Assembly (NCBI GenBank): GCA_046296415.1
Contig: JBKBLN010000002.1
Location: forward strand, 992,001-1,056,000
DNA from: CAYNRA01 sp046296415
GTDB taxonomy: Bacteria > Bacteroidota > Bacteroidia > Cytophagales > Spirosomataceae
DNA: 64,000 bases
Direction: 5' to 3'
Position 1 is the stretch's first letter; every line of letters starts with the position of its first letter. The notes below the pieces were generated by a model. It searched no databases, was not told where the DNA came from, and worked only from the letters and a program-made list of their open reading frames with translations. Below are positions 54,255 to 64,000 of this stretch, piece after piece. Made by a program: the position numbers and the translations under genes.

Positions 54255-57200
54255 TTATTTTCCTGCGGTTTGGGTGGCCCAAATGGGATCTGCGCCCCGA
54301 TACAATTGAATATTCCCCGGTCTAGTAGGTTCTAAGCGCTTGTAAATCACCACGTTCCCATCATTTTGCACCATTAGGACTGTCGATCTTCCACCTCCCT
54401 TCCCACTGGTTTGGCTACTCCAGGTTGGGCGATTACCCCGGCGATAAGCCACTAGATTTCCATCATCTTGCATTTTGAATGCGTCGACGTCTTGTCCACT
54501 CGTACCCGTGGCCCAAAGGGCTGTGCCTGTACTTCGTCCGTTCACTTGCCCTCGATAATCTTTGTACAGGACGACATTGCCGTCTTCTTGGAGCAGGAGT
54601 GCATATTTTCTATTTTGAGAATATTTGGTATCCCATCGACGTAACATTTCTTCGGCACGAAGTACCACACTTTGAGCTACTTCTGCTTCAGTGAACACGT
54701 TATTGGTACCAGACGCCCAAATAGCGCTTTCTCCTTCATAAATGACCAAGTTTCCATCATCCTGAAGGAATACCGCTCGGTCATTCCGTGGCGATCGCAT
54801 GGATTGAGACGACCACTGCGAGTTGTTTGAACCATCAATTGCCTCCAGGTTCCCATTCGGCCGAAGCACAACCTCGGTGATGGCTTTCCCGTAGGTATTG
54901 GATGTCCAAATGGGCATATCGTTTTTGTAGATGACCAAATTCCCATCGGTTTGAACCGCGAATTTGTACATACCATTGGCCGAGTTAATGGATTGCCCCG
55001 CTTTGATGCTACCGCCTACAGTTAGGGAGCCATTGGCCATTCCGGCATTATCATTTTTAATAGCCGATGGAGCCGTGCCTCCCAACTGGTATTTCCAACC
55101 TCGTACTTCATCCGGTCCCTTTTCTTGATAAAGAACACCTATCTGGCCCGACATACATACTTTTACGTAGATGGGAGTTGTACCACATGGATAGTAAATT
55201 GTCGTGAACCAAACTTTCCTATCGCACCACTTGATCCCCGAGATGCTGTAATCATTACATCCTTTTCCTTCGTAGGCACCCGCACCTATCTCAAGATTTC
55301 CAGACGCTAGGGCGCGGAAATTCCAACCCACTTGGTTATTTCGACCCCCTCCTAGGTCCAAATTTAGGGCGGCTTTACCAAATAGCGGGAAGCTAAAAAT
55401 AGATGCTTTGGCCTCTGCCTCCATTTTGACAGCGGCTTGAACAGCAAAATTACCATTGGAAAAATTCACCCCTGCGTTCAATTTCCCTTTAACGAGGGCT
55501 TCTGCGCTGTAGGAGACAAATTTCAATCCGAAGACACTCAAACCTCCATTTTTCTTGGCTTCATACGACATGTCAAGTCCTAAATACAAAGCCGAAATCG
55601 TCCGATTATCATTCTGATAAAACATAGCTGGTAACGTAGTCGTATAAGAGGCCAGTTCTTTAGGAGTATTGGGGTCTTGGGTATCACAAGAAATGCCCAG
55701 AACAAAAAGTCCATTGGAGTTCATGCCAAATAATTCAGCACGAACTTTTGCTCCAATGAAAAGGCCGGTAGACTTCCCTGCGAAAGCCAGGGCATCCACC
55801 TTTACCATTTTGTCGGAGAATTGCATTTCACAATCCATTTTGGCCACGACGAGCATCCGACAGAAATCTAGATCGACTAGTACGTTGCAGATTTTTTTAT
55901 CATTAGGTGCCATCGGATCAGCTGCACCGGACCAAAGCTCCATAGAACCTTTCATAACCGGGGTGAGTCCACAGGTTTTACCATCAAACTCCAGAGACAC
56001 TCGAATTTTCTTATAGGAAACGACTTTCTCAGGCACTCCGGTGGTTCGAGCGTCGCCGAGGAAGAAGACGGCAAATTTCTGGTCGGCTGAGTTGCGGTCG
56101 AATCCACCCCCCAAAGCGGTCCAGGTGATGGGACCCATCGGAATTCCGGTAGGCCCGGTTGAAACTTTAAGTGCACCGCCAACTTCCGTTCCGATGAAAC
56201 CACCGTTATCATTGTAAAGGGTATAGTATTTCAAGGCAATGGCTGCCTTCAATTTTGCGCCCTCGAAATCGCCCTCCCCTTCAAAACCGATTTTCTTCCC
56301 AGATGTACTGAGTTTCATTTTGGCCATAGCGCGGAAGGCAGGGGCATCTACCTTCAACAAAAACTCATTCACTACAAATTTACGGCCCTTCCCATCAAAA
56401 TCAGCGATATAGAAAGATAGATCTGAATCGACATTGAGCGACTTGGTTTCGAGCTCCAATCCACCGGCAAAGCCTAGAGCCCAGCCAATGGCATCCGGAT
56501 TGGCCATAGCTACTTTATCCTCAATGGCTTTTAGGTTGAATCCTTCCGTGGAGGCCCCTTCTTTTGATCGTTGGTTTTCGACACTTGTGGCACCAATGCG
56601 TTTTCCATCCTGATCGATGTACGAATTCGAGTTGTTAAACGAGCTGGTTGTATTCATTTTGGCCATTTCAGCCTCATTCAACTTCAGCAAATTATCCATC
56701 TCTTGTTTCTTTATCGCACCTTGTCCGCGAGCATAAATTACCCGACGTACTTTGACTGCCGCGGGGCCGATTTTCAGTGCATCTTGACTCAAGGACGCCG
56801 AAACCACAAATTTACCAGATGTTGACCATCGGAATAGCTGAACTTCAATCGGGAACAATCGTTCTTTCCAACCTGGATCTTCTTTGGGTTTCCCATCGGG
56901 TGTCTCGAGTTGTTTCCCATTTTCAATAGTTTGGCGCGCAGCTTGATCTTTCGAGGCCCCAGCCGCTTTGGCATCAGCTACTTTTTTATCCGCTTCGTCC
57001 TGTTCGCGTTTTTTTCGATCTGCCAGAACCTTTTCAAACTCCGCTTCTTTTGCATTCCGGGAATTCTCCCATGCCGTCCATTGGGTATCTAGCTCTTTCC
57101 GTCGACTTTGAATATCCGATTCCAGTTTCTTTTGAATCTCTTCATCGGTGGCTGTTGCCTCCCGGCCTTTGCGGGTAAGAACGATTCGCTTGATCCGAAC

Positions 57201-60200
57201 GGCCTCCTCTTGCTTTGAAACTTCGTCTTCTATCTTTTGAAGTTCCTCCCTCCTCTTGGACACATCGGCTAAGAATTTATCTTTTTCTGCATCCAACGCT
57301 TTTTGTTGATCTTGAATGGCTCGTCGTTTGGCTGCCAGATCGGCTTGCTCTTTTTCATTCGCTTGATTTTGCGCATTCATTTTGTTTTCCGCGATCGCGA
57401 CGTCAGACAACCGTTTCCCAAATTTGTCGGTAGAGTCGGTGGATGCGGCGGGCAGTTCTTTGTCATCCCACTCAATCCGTAAGGAACCTTCCACTTCATA
57501 GCTTTTATCCGTTAAATTCCGCTTGAGTGAAATACTCTTATTTCCCACGGTCTTGAACCTCAGGGAGCTAAACTTAAAACCATCTTTTGGAGTGCTCAAA
57601 TCGAGGGTCGGGAATACCTCTCCTCCTATGACGGACAGACCAAAGGAATTGATATTGACGTAATTATTTTTGTCGGTATTGATTGTTCCGCCCAAGCCAA
57701 ATCCACGGAAATTATTGTAAATCTGGAGGGAATTGACGTAGATCATCCAAGAATCGGCCATGCCGAAACTCACAATCTCTTTTTTATCGGGATTGGACTT
57801 TCCGATGACCAGTGTTTTCAGTTCAAATTTGGTATCGATCTCCAGTTTCTCGACGGTCGGTGGCTTGTTTTTATCCATGAAAAATTGCCACACTCTGGGT
57901 ATCAAAAAGACACCTTTCATCGAAATACCTGATTTTTTTAGGATTACGGTTGTGGGATCAATCCCCAATTTAGGTACGATCGTGGCATTGGCAATAAATT
58001 TGGTCAATCCAGGGAAACTACCTATACTGAAGCTAATGTAATCCTTGTAGGGGTCTTCTTTATCCGTTGAATCTTTCTTCGAGGAAAGCAGCTTTTTCGT
58101 TTCGCCACGGATAGCGGCTTGTGGGAATTCGATGATAAATTCTTTGGTATCGATTAGTTCGTCTAAGGCAAGGGGGGCAAAAGCCAATAGCAGGGGTTCT
58201 TTCGCTGGAATACCCGTCACCTCGGTAGTGGGAGCTGGTGTGGCATTGGCAGCGGCAGCTTTTTTAGCGGCCTCCTCCCGGGCCAAGCCCTCTTTATCCG
58301 AAAGTTTGTCGTTAACTTTCCCAAACTTAGGATCTTTCGGTGCGCTGGCAGTGTTGGGGACTAACTCCATTTTACCAAAATTAATACCCATCAATTTTTT
58401 CTGGGTAAATACAAATACCGACCCCCCTATTTTTCCATTAGAAGGAAGTGCCGTTCCTTTGGCATCCAAATGAACAAGCCGAATGTGTGGCTCGCCGATG
58501 GGATTCCCCTCAATTGTGATCGGAGCATAATTGAACATCAAGGCTTCTGCCTCTGTTTCAATAAAATTGGCTGAACTGACCATCGTGATCGCGTTGGTCT
58601 TGTTGGTTGGGTCTTGTTTGACAATGAAGTCTTTAAACGTAAGGGACTTGGTTTTTCCCGCCTTAAACATATTGGTGGAGGGAACATCCGGTGCTAACTT
58701 ACCCGTATTCAGCGCAAGGGTACCCGATATCCGGTAAGTCTCGGCTGAACTTTTTACTGCACTTTCCACCTTGATATCAAAACCTAATAAGGTCTTAAAT
58801 TCGGGTACATTAGCGGTCTTGACTAAATAAACAGGACGTCGAACTTTATTTGGTGCATTGTGGGCCTTGGCAAATTCAGGTTTGATCGCATATTTACTGG
58901 TTGCGTACCCTCCCTTGGAAACCTCCAATTCAAATTCTTCGCCTTGTGGTACCAGAACACGGAACAATCCTTGTTTATTGGTTGTCCCTTTACTTCCACT
59001 GACTGACACCTCTACACTATCGAGTGGGTTGTAGGCATCACCTGGCCGCCGTATACTTTTGTCGGCAGGATCATGTACTCCAGCAATAAAAGTGGTACTA
59101 TCGTAGGCTACGCCATAAAAATACATAGCGGGTTTTAATCGTACTTTGAGGGTCACAGTATCTTTGGGAGAGAATCGTGCCGGCAAAGGAATTTCGACCT
59201 CCTCCTCTAAAAATTCGGGGGTGTAGGTGGTATCTTTGGCAGAAATCTTTTTATTTAAAACCTTCACCACCAATTTCGATTCGAAGGTTTTTCCGATCAA
59301 TCCACCGCGCCATATTTCTATTTTTTCATCTTTGATTCGACGTTCTGCCTGAGGGACATTCGTTTCCTTTCCTTCTACTTCAAGTAGTGCTGAGATGATT
59401 TTGGAGGAATCGGCTGCATTTCGGAATCCAGCAGCATTGATGGTATTGGTGTAAACCAAAAGCCGATAGGTGGTCTCATTGTCCAGCACTAACCCTGTGT
59501 AGTTGACGTAGCGACTACTTACTTGGAAAGCAGGATTCGAAAAATTAGCTGCAAAATAATCGTCTTTCTCCCGATCCGACCGTTTGATTTTTGAATCTTT
59601 GAACACCGAAGCCTGGCGCTCTTGATTTGAATTTCCGGTGACCGCCTCTCGTTTAAAGAGCTTGCTATCGTATGTTTTGGTTCGGTAGCCATCAAAGGAA
59701 ACTTCCAACGATCCCGTCATTTCATCCCCCACAGCGGCAAAGCTAAAATAACCATCTTGATTGGTTTTGGCGTGCAAAATTCCCCACTTAATGAGCGCAC
59801 CAGAGATACCAGCACCACCACGATCGACGATCCGGCCCTCTACATAATAACTGACACCCTCAAGAGTCAAGTTTTGGGTTTCATCCTGCAGACGGTACGT
59901 AAAGTCTCGATTGTTGGTGCTGTTGGTATTGAATGGATCAATCACCCGTACATTGAGTTGCGTTTCCGTTGTTACTTGGTTAGGTACTTCTAGTTCGTAC
60001 ATCCCATTTTTATCCGTCAAGGCTGTTTTAGTCTCGAACACCTTGGAAGATAGTTGGACGCTCGCATTTTTTACCCGTTGCGTAGGTGTTCCTTTCCGTT
60101 CAATGTGCCCACTTATGACAAAAGGCGGGGGAGAGTATTGGAAGTAATCAGTGACTTGGGCCAATTTATCGGGTTGATTGTTTTCCAAGTCCGGAATCGG

Positions 60201-62207
60201 AAAATATACCGGTTTTCTACCTTTTTGCTTGATGCGCAAAACGAGTTTATCGTTAAAAGGCTTGTTATAAAAGATTTGAGACGAAGTGACTAGTCCATTT
60301 CGATCACCCAATTTTCGGTAATCAGTCATTTTTATGTATTCCTCGCTATTGTAGGTCACGGTGGTTCTACCGGCCTCGGAGTAGCCCTCTTGTTTTAGGA
60401 AAGGATGAGCCTCAATAACGGATTTCTTCCGATATAAGCCAATTTCCTCCAAATCCTGCCATACTTGCCCCAGGATGTTTTTTTCGACCCATACGCGCGG
60501 GTTGTACTGGAGGGTGCGGGCCACTAGTGTGAGGAGGGGAATATTCTTTTTACCCGTATCTGTAGCTTTGATGTCCAATCGCTGCAAAGCAGGTGAAAAA
60601 ATTTGATCCGGGTACTCAGCTAATATGTACAGATATTTCGTTTCCTTCAATAATTTCAGGTTCGTTCCTTCTAGGGTATATTCCCCTAGGGAATTGGTAA
60701 AGGTACTTTGAATCCGATTGGCCTTTTTCGTTTTGTAATTATCGAGGGTTAATTCTTCGTCGGAGCCAAGTAGCACCAGCGACGCTTTTTCCAAGGCATA
60801 TTGTTTTTGGCCGGGTTGTTTCAAGTCATACGTTTCATGGCGAATGGCTCTCGGGGGAGTCGGAACGGGTCGGGTGGCGGGAGAACCCATCAACAGATTG
60901 GATAGGGTGCTTGAAACCGTGCGTTCATCCTCTTTTTTCTCTTCCAAAATACGTCCCTCATTGAATACATTCTCTTGACTAGCTTGATAAGCCCAGACTA
61001 CTTTCCCTTGAAGTACCAAGGCCTCTTGTTTTGGAGGAGCTGGGGCTAAGGCTAATTCCACGGGATTAGAGGTTGCTTTTTGACCCTCTTTACTGAGTCC
61101 TGACACCCGAATTTCATATGCTTTGGTGGCATCTACGTTGGTCAGGTTCAGCGTATGATATAGCCCTGTATTTTGAAGTGATACATTTTGCTTGGTCCAG
61201 GCAGCTCCTTTAGCCCCTTTTTCTCGGTATTCAACTTCAAAAGAGGAATGATTAGCCTCAGCACGCCAGTTAATCACGGCCTCTTGCCGAGAATCTGTCC
61301 ATGCCACTTTGAGGTTGGTGGGGGGAAGAATGGTTTCTCCGTACCGAAGGAATTGAATTTCTGAAAATCCATTATTCCGAAAAATGCCAACGTCCTCATT
61401 TCCTCGTTTTGCCAGAGCTCGGACGCGGTACGCATAAATTCGACCTGCAATAAGAGGAGGCAATGTAGCATTGTATTGAAGAACCGGACTTTGGGTTCGA
61501 ACACGATAAAAAGTGGGTTGAGAGAGGAAAATACTTTGGATCATTCCCGGATTTCCATCTCGGCCGATAATCTCGGTCATTTCAAATTCATACTCCACAT
61601 TGGCGATGTTGTTGTGACGAGGAAGCCACTGAAAAAGAATATTCTGAGGAGTACTTGGTTGAAGCATTACCTGATTCTGAGGTTGAGCCCATACCGGTGG
61701 TTCATTGACGGTAATCCATACTGGATTGGACCACTGGATGCCCGAAATAGGCCGGTTGGTGGCTAAATCGATGATTTCCACACCAAAACGAAAGGTTCCC
61801 TCGGTAAACGGCTGCCGATATTGATCTGGGGTGACTTTCAGGTTGTATTGCTTGAAATAATTAGCTACCTGTGGGGCGGGCAGATCAAAGACTTCCCCAA
61901 AGTTTAAAACATAGGTAGGTTCATCGACCACGCGGTCTACACTTTCAATCCGAAATCCTTGACCTTCGATGTAAATCCGCATGCGAAATGGACGTGCCGA
62001 GATAGTTCGATCATTTTGGCGAACTTGGATGGATAAACTCGTCTGTCCCGGATTACTAAAATCAGACAAATAAATGGGGTATGGGGCACGTTGGGTAAAT
62101 TTGGCCACCACTGGAAAGTACTGTTCTTGCCCGTGGGCCATCAGACCCACCAATAGGAGACATAGTAAGATACTTCCTTTTCTAAATAAATTCATAAGTT
62201 GTCGCAT
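54255..62207 (-). CDS. Giant secreted protein with TANFOR-like N-terminus, coiled coil and C-terminal B-lectin repeats
   Basis: This 2650-residue protein has a signal peptide (about 1-26). Residues 30-165 (YPIYLSDFSNPGQ, FRMRIYIEGQGFRI, VANYFKQYNL) resemble the TANFOR domain of large Bacteroidota surface proteins. FN3 modules (about 170-390) and carboxypeptidase-regulatory-like beta modules (about 480-600, 720-880 and 1080-1120) follow. A charged coiled coil spans about 1595-1770 (Lys/Glu/Ala-rich). A long beta-rich region of about 500 residues is rich in Lys, Gly and Phe strands. The last 270 residues hold six QxDGNxVxY-type repeats (DGNLVIYKND, DGNLVIYEGE, DGNVVLYKDY, DGNLVAYRRG, DGNVVIYKRL and one weak copy) of bulb-type mannose lectins. 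No known enzyme motif was seen. Middle gene of a three-gene operon. Confidence 0.85.
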   Translation of the reverse strand: MRQLMNLFRKGSILLCLLLVGLMAHGQEQYFPVVAKFTQRAPYPIYLSDFSNPGQTSLSIQVRQNDRTISARPFRMRIYIEGQGFRIESVDRVVDEPTYVLNFGEVFDLPAPQVANYFKQYNLKVTPDQYRQPFTEGTFRFGVEIIDLATNRPISGIQWSNPVWITVNEPPVWAQPQNQVMLQPSTPQNILFQWLPRHNNIANVEYEFEMTEIIGRDGNPGMIQSIFLSQPTFYRVRTQSPVLQYNATLPPLIAGRIYAYRVRALAKRGNEDVGIFRNNGFSEIQFLRYGETILPPTNLKVAWTDSRQEAVINWRAEANHSSFEVEYREKGAKGAAWTKQNVSLQNTGLYHTLNLTNVDATKAYEIRVSGLSKEGQKATSNPVELALAPAPPKQEALVLQGKVVWAYQASQENVFNEGRILEEKKEDERTVSSTLSNLLMGSPATRPVPTPPRAIRHETYDLKQPGQKQYALEKASLVLLGSDEELTLDNYKTKKANRIQSTFTNSLGEYTLEGTNLKLLKETKYLYILAEYPDQIFSPALQRLDIKATDTGKKNIPLLTLVARTLQYNPRVWVEKNILGQVWQDLEEIGLYRKKSVIEAHPFLKQEGYSEAGRTTVTYNSEEYIKMTDYRKLGDRNGLVTSSQIFYNKPFNDKLVLRIKQKGRKPVYFPIPDLENNQPDKLAQVTDYFQYSPPPFVISGHIERKGTPTQRVKNASVQLSSKVFETKTALTDKNGMYELEVPNQVTTETQLNVRVIDPFNTNSTNNRDFTYRLQDETQNLTLEGVSYYVEGRIVDRGGAGISGALIKWGILHAKTNQDGYFSFAAVGDEMTGSLEVSFDGYRTKTYDSKLFKREAVTGNSNQERQASVFKDSKIKRSDREKDDYFAANFSNPAFQVSSRYVNYTGLVLDNETTYRLLVYTNTINAAGFRNAADSSKIISALLEVEGKETNVPQAERRIKDEKIEIWRGGLIGKTFESKLVVKVLNKKISAKDTTYTPEFLEEEVEIPLPARFSPKDTVTLKVRLKPAMYFYGVAYDSTTFIAGVHDPADKSIRRPGDAYNPLDSVEVSVSGSKGTTNKQGLFRVLVPQGEEFELEVSKGGYATSKYAIKPEFAKAHNAPNKVRRPVYLVKTANVPEFKTLLGFDIKVESAVKSSAETYRISGTLALNTGKLAPDVPSTNMFKAGKTKSLTFKDFIVKQDPTNKTNAITMVSSANFIETEAEALMFNYAPITIEGNPIGEPHIRLVHLDAKGTALPSNGKIGGSVFVFTQKKLMGINFGKMELVPNTASAPKDPKFGKVNDKLSDKEGLAREEAAKKAAAANATPAPTTEVTGIPAKEPLLLAFAPLALDELIDTKEFIIEFPQAAIRGETKKLLSSKKDSTDKEDPYKDYISFSIGSFPGLTKFIANATIVPKLGIDPTTVILKKSGISMKGVFLIPRVWQFFMDKNKPPTVEKLEIDTKFELKTLVIGKSNPDKKEIVSFGMADSWMIYVNSLQIYNNFRGFGLGGTINTDKNNYVNINSFGLSVIGGEVFPTLDLSTPKDGFKFSSLRFKTVGNKSISLKRNLTDKSYEVEGSLRIEWDDKELPAASTDSTDKFGKRLSDVAIAENKMNAQNQANEKEQADLAAKRRAIQDQQKALDAEKDKFLADVSKRREELQKIEDEVSKQEEAVRIKRIVLTRKGREATATDEEIQKKLESDIQSRRKELDTQWTAWENSRNAKEAEFEKVLADRKKREQDEADKKVADAKAAGASKDQAARQTIENGKQLETPDGKPKEDPGWKERLFPIEVQLFRWSTSGKFVVSASLSQDALKIGPAAVKVRRVIYARGQGAIKKQEMDNLLKLNEAEMAKMNTTSSFNNSNSYIDQDGKRIGATSVENQRSKEGASTEGFNLKAIEDKVAMANPDAIGWALGFAGGLELETKSLNVDSDLSFYIADFDGKGRKFVVNEFLLKVDAPAFRAMAKMKLSTSGKKIGFEGEGDFEGAKLKAAIALKYYTLYNDNGGFIGTEVGGALKVSTGPTGIPMGPITWTALGGGFDRNSADQKFAVFFLGDARTTGVPEKVVSYKKIRVSLEFDGKTCGLTPVMKGSMELWSGAADPMAPNDKKICNVLVDLDFCRMLVVAKMDCEMQFSDKMVKVDALAFAGKSTGLFIGAKVRAELFGMNSNGLFVLGISCDTQDPNTPKELASYTTTLPAMFYQNDNRTISALYLGLDMSYEAKKNGGLSVFGLKFVSYSAEALVKGKLNAGVNFSNGNFAVQAAVKMEAEAKASIFSFPLFGKAALNLDLGGGRNNQVGWNFRALASGNLEIGAGAYEGKGCNDYSISGIKWCDRKVWFTTIYYPCGTTPIYVKVCMSGQIGVLYQEKGPDEVRGWKYQLGGTAPSAIKNDNAGMANGSLTVGGSIKAGQSINSANGMYKFAVQTDGNLVIYKNDMPIWTSNTYGKAITEVVLRPNGNLEAIDGSNNSQWSSQSMRSPRNDRAVFLQDDGNLVIYEGESAIWASGTNNVFTEAEVAQSVVLRAEEMLRRWDTKYSQNRKYALLLQEDGNVVLYKDYRGQVNGRSTGTALWATGTSGQDVDAFKMQDDGNLVAYRRGNRPTWSSQTSGKGGGRSTVLMVQNDGNVVIYKRLEPTRPGNIQLYRGADPIWATQTAGK

Positions 62208-62226
62208 GTCGTGTGAGCGTCAGGGG

Positions 62227-63954
62227 TTAAAAAGAGTAGGAATACCCTATATTGCCATTTAAAAACTGATTCGAAAAGCTTTTCACGAAGCTTGTGTTCA
62301 AGTTGAACTGGTGCCCTTTTCCCACCGAATACGAAGCGACTACACTTGCATTGATGGCTGAGGAACGAGTTGATGAGGCAGGCTCTGCCAACCGTGTGGA
62401 CGTGCTGAACGCCCCAACGGATAGATTCGTGGAAAGATTCTCAATAAATGTTTTCTGAATCGCCAGGGTGGGGCCAATACCTTGGATCAACCCCTCAGGG
62501 AGATCATTTCGAAAAATGGACAACCCTACATTTCCACCCATTTTTTGAGGTAGAAAGGAAAGCGCGTAATTCAGATTCCCATTCCAAATTCCCGACGTAG
62601 CCTTGGGATCAAAGTTTTCACCTACACGATTTCGTGAGGCCAAATAAGATGAATTTGCGCTCAAGCTACTTTGCCTTTCCTCTGTTTTTCGTAGGATTTT
62701 GGTCAAATTAAATCCATAGGTTTGGGAAATGAGTGCAAAATTTAACGTGTCTATTGGAATCCCCGGAACGCGAACTAGCCGAGAATAGGTATCGTTTAAA
62801 AACTTATAGGATTGAAAATTGGAGAAATTTAATCCCATCGTCAGACTTTCATTCACATTCCAGTTCGCTTGAACAGCCCCGACCACCCGCGTTTGTTGAC
62901 TAGCCTTGGTTTTTCGGATATCATCCCGCTGAAAACCCACATTTGCGTTTAAAGTCAAATTATTCTCCAATAATGATTGCCCTGCCTGCACCGTGTAATT
63001 TTCCAGATCATTCACAAAATAATACCCCCCTAAGGTGAGATAATTGGGATCAACACGCTCATAACCCACGCCAATCAATGTTTTGGTTGCGGCCATGTTA
63101 TAGGTCAAGGATGTTTTAAAGGCATGAAAGGACTCGGAAGTAGCATTGGTGGACAGCAAGATACCCGCCAAAGAAGGGATACGGACACGCTCATAATTGG
63201 GGGAACGATCCTTGGTCAGGACACTATTATGGTAATCCACCTGAATTTGCAAAGCATGGAACAGCGTCGTGCCTAAGTGTAATCCGACGACACTATTCTC
63301 TTTGGCGTGTATCACATTGCCTTTGAAATTTCGCTGTTCCAAGGGTAAGCTTGAGGCGTCATCCATTGCCCGGAACATCGACAGTCCGATCCGATAGGTT
63401 CCTGGATTGTATTGAACGTGGTACCCATATCCCATCCGTCGGAAAGTAGGCCCTGTGACGAGTGTATCCTCAAACTGACCACGTATCAAACGACCTGCCA
63501 TGGCTTTGATCAACCATTTGGCCGTAGGTTTCAACTCTACTCCACCCCCCACGTATTGGTGACCATTTAAGGAGTAAGGAGAAAAGGTCATGTAGTTTGT
63601 TCCTGCATAGGCCGTAATCCATTTATAGGTAGGAGCAATACTGAATTGGTTGAAATTATACCCTTGTGAAAAGCTAATTTTTCTGGAAGAATAATTCACC
63701 GTTACGGGCATGTTAATCACCCCGTAAAGACTCACGTTTAAGTTACCCGCCACATAGACATCAAATGGAGAGGAGGTATTGGGAAGGCCAGCGCTGAATA
63801 CCCCATTGGCATTGAGTCCCCCTGAAAATTTAATGGGCTTGGCTTTTCTTATCTCCTCTAAGTCAAAGCTCTGGCCGACCAAAGAGGCTGATCCCAGCAA
63901 AAGTCCTCCTAAGAAAACCCAGCCTTTTTTTTGTAACATGTTTAGTTTCATCAT
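62227..63954 (-). CDS. Outer-membrane beta-barrel-like protein
   Basis: This 575-residue exported protein has a signal peptide (about 8-28, ending LVGQ). It is followed by alternating polar and hydrophobic strands separated by Gly/Asn/Ser turns throughout, and ends in GNIGYSYSF with C-terminal Phe, the usual signal for barrel insertion. No plug domain or TonB box is present, so it is not a TonB-dependent receptor. It is first in the operon, 19 bases ahead of the giant TANFOR-like gene. It may anchor or export the two large partners; this is inference from order only. The last 46 bases of the window (63955-64000) are its upstream region and show no clear promoter. Confidence 0.8.
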   Translation of the reverse strand: MMKLNMLQKKGWVFLGGLLLGSASLVGQSFDLEEIRKAKPIKFSGGLNANGVFSAGLPNTSSPFDVYVAGNLNVSLYGVINMPVTVNYSSRKISFSQGYNFNQFSIAPTYKWITAYAGTNYMTFSPYSLNGHQYVGGGVELKPTAKWLIKAMAGRLIRGQFEDTLVTGPTFRRMGYGYHVQYNPGTYRIGLSMFRAMDDASSLPLEQRNFKGNVIHAKENSVVGLHLGTTLFHALQIQVDYHNSVLTKDRSPNYERVRIPSLAGILLSTNATSESFHAFKTSLTYNMAATKTLIGVGYERVDPNYLTLGGYYFVNDLENYTVQAGQSLLENNLTLNANVGFQRDDIRKTKASQQTRVVGAVQANWNVNESLTMGLNFSNFQSYKFLNDTYSRLVRVPGIPIDTLNFALISQTYGFNLTKILRKTEERQSSLSANSSYLASRNRVGENFDPKATSGIWNGNLNYALSFLPQKMGGNVGLSIFRNDLPEGLIQGIGPTLAIQKTFIENLSTNLSVGAFSTSTRLAEPASSTRSSAINASVVASYSVGKGHQFNLNTSFVKSFSNQFLNGNIGYSYSF

Positions 63955-64000
63955 ATTCGAATTAAAAAGTGGGTCGAATTAAGGTAGCATCAGGACTTTC

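Noticed and set aside
1..64000. tRNA, rRNA or CRISPR
   Set aside because: Gaps were scanned for cloverleaf arms, rRNA blocks and regularly spaced repeats; none was found.

Overview
The window looks like chromosomal DNA of a member of the Bacteroidota, most likely a Cytophagales relative. The evidence is a SusC/SusD pair, lipoproteins with Bacteroidota-type signals, a TANFOR-like giant secreted protein, promoter elements of the TTTG-N20-TAnnTTTG kind, and tightly packed genes with ATGA overlaps. No rRNA, tRNA or CRISPR array was seen.

Layout. 1-5983: end of an unidentified protein, recG, nrdB, a YceI-family gene and xylA. 6226-12812: a TetR-controlled tripartite efflux operon (TetR, TolC-like, adaptor lipoprotein, RND pump). 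13000-23904: a UbiA-type prenyltransferase, argH, an isolated SusD/SusC pair, hemA, an orphan sensor kinase and a lipoprotein. 23935-28680: a LuxE-like acyl-activating protein directly followed by a large DUF4011-type SF1 helicase.

28646-43866 is a pectin/hexuronate locus. It has a LacI-family regulator, kduD, kduI and a secreted acetylesterase-polygalacturonase fusion. A second operon holds a GH105 hydrolase, a small NTF2-like secreted protein, uxaB, uxaA, uxaC, kdgK, eda and a hexuronate transporter. Galacturonate (through UxaC, UxaB, UxaA) and unsaturated uronate (through KduI, KduD) both converge on 2-keto-3-deoxygluconate, which KdgK and Eda convert to pyruvate and glyceraldehyde 3-phosphate. 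Two near-identical 24-bp inverted repeats, one in front of each operon, are candidate operators for the LacI-type regulator.

43920-50300 is the most interesting part: a lasso-peptide-like RiPP cluster with a cyclase, a PqqD-like leader-binding protein, a transglutaminase-like protease, an HPr-kinase-like protein, a nucleotidyltransferase, a sulfotransferase and an APS kinase. The last two suggest a dedicated PAPS supply and sulfation of the product. A 44-residue precursor candidate ending in Ser lies on the minus strand at 50166-50300. The flank to 51.5 kb is AT-rich and carries a perfect 46-bp palindrome and a decayed IS3-family transposase.

52014-63954 is a three-gene surface operon: an outer-membrane barrel-like protein, a 2650-residue protein with a TANFOR-like N-terminus, a central coiled coil and C-terminal bulb-lectin repeats, and a fibronectin-III-rich secreted protein.

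All family assignments come from reading motifs and remembered family features. No database search was run.
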